DNA of 22,888 bases from Micavibrio sp. UBA5703 (GTDB taxonomy: Bacteria > Pseudomonadota > Alphaproteobacteria > Micavibrionales > Micavibrionaceae): the NCBI GenBank assembly GCA_002420015.1, contig DIHF01000064.1, positions 12,888 through 35,775 of the forward strand. The letters are read 5' to 3'. Every line of letters starts with the position of its first letter. Position 1 is the first letter of the stretch. The notes beneath the pieces are model-generated. The model saw nothing but the letters and a program-made list of their open reading frames with translations, was not told where the DNA came from and did not search any database. Shown piece by piece: positions 17,421 through 22,888 of the stretch. The translations under genes were made by a program, and so were the position numbers.

Positions 17421-18455
17421 CTACGCCGCCTTTGACTTCTCCGCATAACCAACGGCATGCATCTTGGCGGCCGTATCTAACATGCGGTTGGAGAAGCCCC
17501 ATTCATTGTCGTACCACGACATGATGCGGACCAGATTGCCGTCGATGACTTTGGTTTCGTTGAGCGCGAAAACCGAAGACAGCGGGTTATGGTTGAAATC
17601 GCCTGAAACCAGCGGATCGGTATAGGTTCCCAGAACGCCTTTCAGATCGCCATTGGCAAATTCAAGGATCGCATTGTTGACTTCCTCGGCTGTTGTTTTC
17701 TTGCTGGCGATGAATTTCAGATCGACAACGGAAACATTGGGCGTGGGGACGCGCATCGACACGCCGTCCAGCTTGCCGTTCAGTTCGGGCAGCACCTTGC
17801 CCACGGCCTTGGCCGCGCCGGTCGAAGTCGGGATCATGTTCAAAGCTCCGGCGCGCGCGCGGTGCGGGTCGCTGTGCGCCGTGTCGACGATGTTCTGGTC
17901 GCCGGTGTAAGAGTGGATCGTCGTCATGAATCCTTTCTCAATGCCGATTTTCTTGTTCAGGGCATGAGCGACAGGCGCGAGGCAGTTTGTGGTGCAAGAC
18001 GCGTTGGAAACAATTTTGTGTTCCGGTTTGATCTTGTCGGAGTTGACACCGTAAACAACCATCAGGTCTTCATCTGTGGACGGTGCGGAAATCAGGACTT
18101 TCTTTGCGCCGGCTTCCAGATGCTTGGAAGCGCCGTCGCGCTTGGTGAAAATGCCCGTACACTCGAAAGCGATATCGACGCCGAGATCTTTCCACGGCAG
18201 TTTGGCAGGATCGCGTTCCTGAACCACCTTGATTTTTTTGCCGTTCACAACGAGCGTATCGTTGCCTTGAACGCTGACTTCAAACGGGAAGCGGCCATGA
18301 ACGGAGTCATATTGGAGCAGCATGCGGTTGGTTTCCAGCGGGGCCAGATCGTTGATGGCGACAACCTCGATATCCTTGCGGCCTGACTCGATCAATGCGC
18401 GGAACACCATGCGGCCGATGCGGCCAAACCCGTTAATGGCAACTTTTGCTGTCAT
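17421..18455 (-). CDS. gap: Glyceraldehyde-3-phosphate dehydrogenase
   Basis: This 344-residue phosphorylating dehydrogenase converts glyceraldehyde 3-phosphate to 1,3-bisphosphoglycerate. The dinucleotide fold begins VAINGFGRIGR. The AIND segment at 33-36 suggests NAD preference. The catalytic C154 is in SNASCTTNC and H181 is in TTIHSYTGDQ. WYDNEWGFSNRM is near the C-terminus. GAGGAG precedes the ATG at 18455 by about 11 nt. It shares the strand with tkt and fba but is separated from tkt by the iron operon on the other strand. A hairpin directly follows the stop. Confidence 0.96.
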   Translation of the reverse strand: MTAKVAINGFGRIGRMVFRALIESGRKDIEVVAINDLAPLETNRMLLQYDSVHGRFPFEVSVQGNDTLVVNGKKIKVVQERDPAKLPWKDLGVDIAFECTGIFTKRDGASKHLEAGAKKVLISAPSTDEDLMVVYGVNSDKIKPEHKIVSNASCTTNCLAPVAHALNKKIGIEKGFMTTIHSYTGDQNIVDTAHSDPHRARAGALNMIPTSTGAAKAVGKVLPELNGKLDGVSMRVPTPNVSVVDLKFIASKKTTAEEVNNAILEFANGDLKGVLGTYTDPLVSGDFNHNPLSSVFALNETKVIDGNLVRIMSWYDNEWGFSNRMLDTAAKMHAVGYAEKSKAA

Positions 18456-18543
18456 AATTGTGCTAACTCCTCAATGCTTGTTGTCTAATTTTGGTTAGTT
18501 AAATATAGAAAAGCGCCTTTGAAATCAAGATTTTTATGGCCTG

Positions 18544-18608
18544 TTGACTCTATCACGAATCACAGGTAAATGATAATCATTCTTAGTTGAGAATAGTTAT
18601 CATTTAAA
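18544..18608 (+). promoter_or_regulatory. Fur-box-like operator and promoter of the iron-uptake operon
   Basis: TTGACT (18544-18549), 17 bp, then a weak -10-like TAAATG (18567-18572). Overlapping it, 18566-18584 contains AATGATAATCATT, identical to the 13-bp core of the E. coli Fur consensus (about 15 of 19 overall). A weaker second match (GAGAATAGTTATCATT) is at 18589-18604. Iron-bound Fur would block this promoter, consistent with the FTR1 permease downstream. Confidence 0.75.
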
Positions 18609-18622
18609 AACGAGGTTATTTT

Positions 18623-18952
18623 ATGAAACTTACAAAAATCGCCGCAATTGCTCTTCTGGGTGTGATGCTTGCCGGTATCGCGCAGGCCGCAGAAGAATTC
18701 ACCATCAGAATTAAAGACCACAAATTCATCCCCGAAACGACCGAAGTGCCATCCGGTGAAAAAGTTAAACTGGTCATCGTCAACGAAGACCCTTCTCCGG
18801 AAGAATTCGAAAGCTATGAACTCAACCGCGAAAAAATCATCAAGGGGGGCAGCAAGGGAATCGTTTTCATCGGCCCGCTGGAGCCGGGGGAGTACCCGTT
18901 CTTCGGCGAATTCAATATGGATTCCGCCAAGGGAAAAATCATCGCTAAATAG
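18623..18952 (+). CDS. Cupredoxin-like periplasmic protein of the FTR1 iron system
   Basis: This 109-residue protein has a signal peptide (MKLTKIAAIALLGVMLAGIAQA, then AEEF) and a single cupredoxin-fold domain: FTIRIKDHKFIPE, then VKLVIVNEDPSPEEFESYEL, then PLEPGEYPFFGEFNMD. In ordinary cupredoxins the last loop supplies Cys and His copper ligands; here the positions read G and N, and the protein has no cysteine at all. It matches the FTR1-associated cupredoxin family, thought to handle iron for the permease in the periplasm. GAGG lies 7 nt before the ATG. It is first in the operon behind a Fur-box region; the permease gene follows after 99 bp containing a palindrome pair. Confidence 0.85.
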   Translation: MKLTKIAAIALLGVMLAGIAQAAEEFTIRIKDHKFIPETTEVPSGEKVKLVIVNEDPSPEEFESYELNREKIIKGGSKGIVFIGPLEPGEYPFFGEFNMDSAKGKIIAK

Positions 18953-18966
18953 ATCCATTCATGCCT

Positions 18967-19021
18967 TCCCCGCGCAAGCGGGGATCTTTGAAATTTGATA
19001 AGGCCCCCGCTTTCGCGGGGG
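18967..19021. repeat. BIME-like pair of GC-rich palindromes inside the iron operon
   Basis: TCCCCGC-gcaa-GCGGGGA (18967-18984) and CCCCCGC-tttc-GCGGGGG (19004-19021) are perfect 7-bp stems with 4-nt loops, 19 nt apart, of the same family and order as the pair at 15426-15486. They lie between the cupredoxin stop and the FTR1 Shine-Dalgarno, so they could stabilise the upstream message or reduce permease expression relative to the cupredoxin. Confidence 0.85.
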
Positions 19022-19051
19022 ATGCAGAGAAGTAGAAAAAGGAAACAAAAA

Positions 19052-20590
19052 ATGTTCACCAGCGCCGTTGTCGTATTTCGTGAAGTTTTTGAAATCGTTC
19101 TAATCGTCGGCATCGTTATGGCCGCGACAAGGGGCGTTCCCAAACGGGGGCTCGCTCTTGGCCTGGGCTTTGGCGGCGGCCTGATCGGTTCGGCGCTGGT
19201 GGCGTTCTTTACGGACAGCATCTCGAACTTTGCCGAAGGCGTGGGGCAGGAATTGTTCAACGCCGGAATCCTGTTCGTCGCCGCCGGCTTTATCGGCTGG
19301 ACGGTGCTTTGGATGAAGCGCCACGCCCGCGAAATGAAGGGGCATTTCATGAAAATCGGGCAAGAGGTTGCGGCGGGAAATCTTCCGTATTTTTCACTCG
19401 CGCTGGTCATCGGGCTTGCGATGCTCCGCGAAGGATCGGAAATCGTCCTGTTCAGCTATGGCATGCTGGCTGGCGGCATGCCGGTTGCGACTCTGGCTTC
19501 CGGCGCGGCCATAGGCCTTGTCGGCGGCGCGCTTGTGGGCGGCTTGCTCTATCTGGGACTTATCAAGCTCTCCTTGCGTTACTTTTTTATCGTTACAAGC
19601 TGGCTTCTGGTTTTCCTTGTCGCAGGCATGATGTTGCAGGCGACGGGCTTTCTGGTTGCGGCCGGCGCGTTCGAAAATCTGTCGCAGACGGTCTGGGACA
19701 GTTCATGGTTGCTGGATGAAGGCGGTATCGTCGGGCAAAGTCTTGGGACTTTGATCGGTTACACCTCAAGGCCGACGGTCATACAGCTTATCGTTTACAT
19801 TCTAACTTTAGGGACTTTGATTATGCTGATGAAACTCATTGAACGTAAATCCATACAAAGCGGCGCAGTTGCCGCAGCGGTTCTCCTCGCAGCGCTTGTG
19901 GCTGCGCCGGGGCAGGCCCATGCCACCAAGAAAGTCTACACGCCTTACGTCGAAAAGGGCGAGCTTGAGGTTGAATTAAAGGGCCGCTACGAAGTTGACG
20001 ATGACGACGATGTTGACGGCAAATGGGTGCAAAAAACCGGCGTCGGTTACGGCGTGACGGATTACTGGTTCACGGAAATTTACGGCGAGTTCGAAAAAGA
20101 AGGCGAAGACGATGCTGATGCGGAATTTCACGCCATCGAGTGGGAAAACAAGTTCATGTTGACCCAGCCCGGCGAATATTTCGTCGATGTCGGCTTGCTG
20201 ACGGAGCTTGTTTACAACACCTCCGGCGGCGCGGATAAAGGCGAGGCAAAACTGTTGCTGGCCAGGGACATCGGCCAGACCACCCATGCCGCGAACTTTG
20301 CCCTTGAGCGCGAGTTCGGTGAAGACTCAGAAGATGAGACCGAAGCCGGCTTTGCCTGGAGCAGCAAATACCGCCTCAATGAATCCTTCGAGCCTGGCTT
20401 TGAACTGCACAGCGATTTTGGGTCACTGTCTGATGGCCCTTCCTATGACGAGCAAAAGCATATGCTCGGCCCCGTTGCCTACGGCAAAATCGGCCCGGTC
20501 GGCTATGATGTCGGTGTGCTGTTTGGCATTTCCGACGCCGCGCCCGATGCGACGCTGAAAGCCATTCTCGAATATGAGTGGCATTTCTAA
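19052..20590 (+). CDS. FTR1 iron permease fused in frame to an outer-membrane barrel-like domain
   Basis: The frame is open from 18995, but AAAGGAAAC before the ATG at 19052 and the family N-terminus (MFTSAVVVFREVFE) fix the start, giving 512 residues. Residues 1 to about 260 form a seven-helix FTR1 permease with both iron-binding motifs, REVFE (10-14) and REGSE (126-130), the latter in helix 4. FTR1 would normally end here, after LIVYILTLGTLIMLMK. Instead a basic stretch (KLIERKS) and a hydrophobic segment ending AHA (289-291) form a perfect signal-peptide shape, followed by about 220 residues of alternating, acidic-looped strands ending EYEWHF, a barrel-type C-terminus. Full-length FTR1 homologues are usually about 270-280 residues. 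No frameshift is needed; the fusion is in the sequence. Sequencing error at a lost stop codon cannot be excluded. Confidence 0.85.
   Translation: MFTSAVVVFREVFEIVLIVGIVMAATRGVPKRGLALGLGFGGGLIGSALVAFFTDSISNFAEGVGQELFNAGILFVAAGFIGWTVLWMKRHAREMKGHFMKIGQEVAAGNLPYFSLALVIGLAMLREGSEIVLFSYGMLAGGMPVATLASGAAIGLVGGALVGGLLYLGLIKLSLRYFFIVTSWLLVFLVAGMMLQATGFLVAAGAFENLSQTVWDSSWLLDEGGIVGQSLGTLIGYTSRPTVIQLIVYILTLGTLIMLMKLIERKSIQSGAVAAAVLLAALVAAPGQAHATKKVYTPYVEKGELEVELKGRYEVDDDDDVDGKWVQKTGVGYGVTDYWFTEIYGEFEKEGEDDADAEFHAIEWENKFMLTQPGEYFVDVGLLTELVYNTSGGADKGEAKLLLARDIGQTTHAANFALEREFGEDSEDETEAGFAWSSKYRLNESFEPGFELHSDFGSLSDGPSYDEQKHMLGPVAYGKIGPVGYDVGVLFGISDAAPDATLKAILEYEWHF
19823..20590 (+). other. Possible separate product: exported barrel-like protein from an internal start
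   Basis: Two in-frame ATGs (19823 and 19829) lie at the end of the last FTR1 helix, and AGGGA stands 8 nt before the first. Initiation there would give a 255- or 253-residue precursor with a standard signal peptide (KLIERKS, hydrophobic core, AHA) and a mature barrel of about 221 residues with motifs TDYWFTEIYGEF, AIEWENKF, GLLTELVY and LEYEWHF. The mature part resembles stand-alone outer-membrane proteins of unknown function. The same product could come from signal peptidase cutting the full-length fusion. Which route operates cannot be told from the sequence. Confidence 0.45.
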
Positions 20591-20601
20591 GGGGATTTCT
20601 G

Positions 20602-20772
20602 TTCGTCTTTGCGAGCATCCGAAGGATGCAAAGCAATCCAGTTTTTTTACCACAAAGAACACTAAGGACCACTAAGAAGGAAAAACGCTAAAAAACTTAG
20701 TGTTTCTTAGTGGCCCTTAGTGGTTAAAAATGGATTGCCGCGTCGGCCTTACGGCCTCCTCGCAATGACGAA
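20602..20772. repeat. Nested composite inverted repeat between the iron operon and tkt
   Basis: The outer layer reads TTCGTCTTTGCGAG to GCAATCCA (20602-20640), with the inverted counterpart TGGATTGC to CTCGCAATGACGAA (20731-20772). Each outer arm holds its own small stem (GCATCC-gaa-GGATGC on the left; a GGCC-based stem on the right). Inside sits a second inverted repeat of the ACCACAAAGAACACTAAGG type (about 20649-20724). The whole lies between convergent genes and could fold into one long cruciform or hairpin serving as a two-way terminator. Confidence 0.85.
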
Positions 20773-20792
20773 ATGTTCTTTTTCTGCTTTTG

Positions 20793-22733
20793 TTATTTTA
20801 ACTTCTTCTTCACCGCCTCAACGACCGCTTCTGCCGTAATTCCAAAATGCTTGTAAAGCGTTTCGGCCGGGGCGGAGGCACCGAAGCTATCCATTCCGAT
20901 GAAGGTAGCATGGCCGCCGATGATGCGGTCCCAGCCCTGACGCACAGCGGCTTCGATGCCGACCTTGATCGATTTGTTGCAAATCAGGCTCTGGAAATAC
21001 TCGCTGTCCTGTTCAAAGAACAAATCCATGCAGGGCACAGAAACGACGCGCACTTTTGCGTCAATCTTTTCAGCGGCCTCGACGGCAATCGAAACTTCCG
21101 ATCCTGAAGCGAACAACGTGACTTCCGGCTCGCCGTCCGAATCTTTCAGGATGTAGGCACCGCGTGCGCAGAGGTTTTCTTTTGAATCGCCGCGCAACGT
21201 CGGCAGCCCCTGTCTTGTGAGCGCCATAATGCTCGGGCTGTTTTGCAGATTGATCGCGAGTTCCCAGCATTCGGCAGTCTCCACGCCATCGCACGGCCTG
21301 AAAACATACAAATTCGGAATGGCGCGCAAGGCGGCCAGATGCTCGACGGGCTGGTGCGTTGGACCGTCTTCTCCCAAACCGATTGAATCGTGCGTCATCA
21401 CGTGTATGACGCGCTGTTTCATGAGAGCGCCGAGGCGTATCGCCGGGCGGGAATAATCCGCAAACTGTAAAAACGTGCCGGAATAGGGGATGATTCCGCC
21501 ATGCAGCGCCATGCCGTTCATCATGGCGGCCATGCCGTGTTCGCGTACGCCGTAATGGATATAGCGGCCTGCGTAATTGCTTTTCGACAAAATACCGCAT
21601 TCCTTGACGATGGTATTGTTGGAGCCGGTCAGATCCGCACTGCCGCCGACCATCTGCACCACCGCCGGAACCAGTTTCTCCAGAACCTTGCCGGACGTCT
21701 GGCGCGTGGCGAGTTTCGGCTTTTCGCTGGCGAAATCCTTTTTAAGCTGGGCGACGATCGGCGCGATAGTTTTGGCAACGTCATCGTTATATGGCTTTTC
21801 GTTGGTGGCCTTATGCCCCAGCGAACGCCACATCGAAAGAATGTCATCCGGCACCTCAAACGGCCCGTGCGGCCAGCCGAGATTTTTGCGTGCCCCGGCG
21901 ATTTCCTCAGCCCCCAGCGGCGAGCCGTGCGAGCTAGCGCTGTCCTGCTTTGTCGGCGCGCCATAGCCAATATGCGTCTTGCAGCAGATCAGGCTGGGTG
22001 TTTTTGTCTTTTGCGCTTTGGCGATGGCTTTTTCAATCTGCTCGAAATTGTGACCGTCAACCGTCTGCACATCCCAGCCATAACTTTCAAAGCGTTTGGG
22101 CGTGTCGTCCGTGAAGGACATATCCGTCTTGCCGTCGATGCAAATGCCGTTATCGTCATAAAGCACGATCAGCTTGCCGAGGGCCAGATGCCCGGCCAGA
22201 GAACATGCCTCGTGCGAAATGCCTTCCATCATGTCGCCGTCGCTGGCGATAACATAGGTAAAGTGGTCGACACTGCTGTCTCTGGCGTTGAGCATACGCT
22301 CGGCCAGCGCCATGCCGACCGCCGTTGCAATCCCTTGCCCCAGCGGGCCGGTCGTTGTTTCGATTCCGGCATCGGGTTCCACTTCCGGGTGACCGGCCGT
22401 AATCGCGCCGAGCTGGCGGAAATTTTTGATCTGCTCCAGCGTCATCTTTTCGTAACCCGTCAGGTAGTTGATCGCGTAAAGCAGCATCGATCCATGACCC
22501 GCCGACAGTATAAACCTATCGCGGTTCGGCCACTCGGGATGTTTCGGGTCGAACTTCAGGAATTTTGAATAAAGAACCGTGGCAACATCGGCCATGCCCA
22601 TTGGCATGCCGGGATGGCCCGAATTTGCTTTTTGCACCGCATCCATCGAAAGGGCGCGGATGGCGTTGGCCATTTGTTTCAAATCGAGATTGAGGTTTTT
22701 TGCCGTTTCGGCTTTGGCTGTTACGCTGGTCAT
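20793..22733 (-). CDS. tkt: Transketolase
   Basis: This 646-residue thiamine diphosphate enzyme transfers two-carbon units in the pentose phosphate pathway. NSGHPGMPMGMAD (H40) and LSAGHGSMLLYA (H80) contribute to the active site. GDGDMMEG-type sequence (SDGDMMEGISHEA) binds ThDP and metal. The catalytic glutamate is in the VREHGMAAMMNG segment, and HDSIGLGEDGPTHQPVEHLA is the substrate-binding signature. The length is close to the usual 650-670. The ATG at 22733 has AGGGAA about 12 nt upstream. It faces an outward promoter in the last 50 bp of the window and is convergent with the iron operon. Confidence 0.96.
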   Translation of the reverse strand: MTSVTAKAETAKNLNLDLKQMANAIRALSMDAVQKANSGHPGMPMGMADVATVLYSKFLKFDPKHPEWPNRDRFILSAGHGSMLLYAINYLTGYEKMTLEQIKNFRQLGAITAGHPEVEPDAGIETTTGPLGQGIATAVGMALAERMLNARDSSVDHFTYVIASDGDMMEGISHEACSLAGHLALGKLIVLYDDNGICIDGKTDMSFTDDTPKRFESYGWDVQTVDGHNFEQIEKAIAKAQKTKTPSLICCKTHIGYGAPTKQDSASSHGSPLGAEEIAGARKNLGWPHGPFEVPDDILSMWRSLGHKATNEKPYNDDVAKTIAPIVAQLKKDFASEKPKLATRQTSGKVLEKLVPAVVQMVGGSADLTGSNNTIVKECGILSKSNYAGRYIHYGVREHGMAAMMNGMALHGGIIPYSGTFLQFADYSRPAIRLGALMKQRVIHVMTHDSIGLGEDGPTHQPVEHLAALRAIPNLYVFRPCDGVETAECWELAINLQNSPSIMALTRQGLPTLRGDSKENLCARGAYILKDSDGEPEVTLFASGSEVSIAVEAAEKIDAKVRVVSVPCMDLFFEQDSEYFQSLICNKSIKVGIEAAVRQGWDRIIGGHATFIGMDSFGASAPAETLYKHFGITAEAVVEAVKKKLK

Positions 22734-22843
22734 GTCTACGCGGGTTCCCTGTTTATATTAGCAACTTCGTACCATGCCGCGCCCTACAGGCGGCGTCAAC
22801 AATTCTGTTCTGTGTTTAATTTCAAAAAATTATCGCCTTTGTC

Positions 22844-22871
22844 TTGACCGATGCCTTAAAGGGCCGATAAT
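22844..22871 (+). promoter_or_regulatory. Candidate sigma70 promoter reading out of the window
   Basis: TTGACC (22844-22849), 16 bp, then GATAAT (22866-22871) on the plus strand, divergent from tkt. It should drive a gene or RNA just beyond the right edge. In related genomes zapA and 6S RNA can lie near tkt, but nothing here identifies the target. Confidence 0.5.
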
Positions 22872-22888
22872 GGGTCCGTCTTCATCAT

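Noticed and set aside
15426..19021. Repeated GC-rich palindromes as a CRISPR array
   Set aside because: Only four copies in two distant pairs of alternating orientation, with no regular spacers and no cas genes.
21501..22568. 355-residue open frame on the plus strand
   Set aside because: Antisense of transketolase; no family features or start signal.

Overview
The window looks like a chromosomal segment of an alphaproteobacterium, possibly of a Micavibrio/Rhodospirillales-like lineage. The grounds are the run nuoN-birA-coaX-rnj-DUF1467, which I recall as characteristic of alphaproteobacteria, a tkt/gap/fba neighbourhood, and an alphaproteobacterial-type L31 without zinc cysteines. The lineage is an inference from gene order and protein style; no 16S gene is present.

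Layout. (1) 1-209, minus: N-terminal part of a PagL-like lipid A deacylase, cut by the window edge. (2) 411-7942, plus: a tight operon of the membrane arm of respiratory complex I (nuoJ, K, L, M, N) running by overlaps into birA (biotin ligase) and coaX (type III pantothenate kinase). nuoA-I are not next to it. (3) 7996-8466: an AT-richer insertion coding for a secreted Rap1a/Tai-like protein. (4) 8610-13815, plus: rnj (RNase J), a DUF1467 membrane protein, a periplasmic Pro/Ala-rich protein of unknown role, and valS. (5) rpmE (minus) and epmA (plus), divergent. (6) Minus-strand carbon metabolism genes fba (class I), gap and tkt, with pgk absent. Between fba and gap lies a double winged-helix regulator overlapping an uncatalogued 57-residue small ORF. 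Between gap and tkt lies a plus-strand iron-uptake operon.

The most unusual locus is the iron operon (18540-20590). A Fur-box-like promoter region precedes a cupredoxin-like periplasmic protein and an FTR1 iron permease. The permease reading frame does not stop after its seventh helix: it continues in frame into a signal-peptide-like segment and an outer-membrane beta-barrel-like domain. It could be a polyprotein cleaved by signal peptidase, or a same-frame gene with its own internal start.

The intergenic spaces hold several palindromic repeat families. There are two BIME-like pairs of GC-rich palindromes (15426-15486 and 18967-19021). There are also three long imperfect hairpins of the CCACAGA/CCACAAA kind at the ends of valS, gap and the iron operon; the third is nested inside a second repeat family. 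No tRNA, rRNA, CRISPR array, transposase or integrase was seen, and no intergenic stretch exceeds 300 bases.
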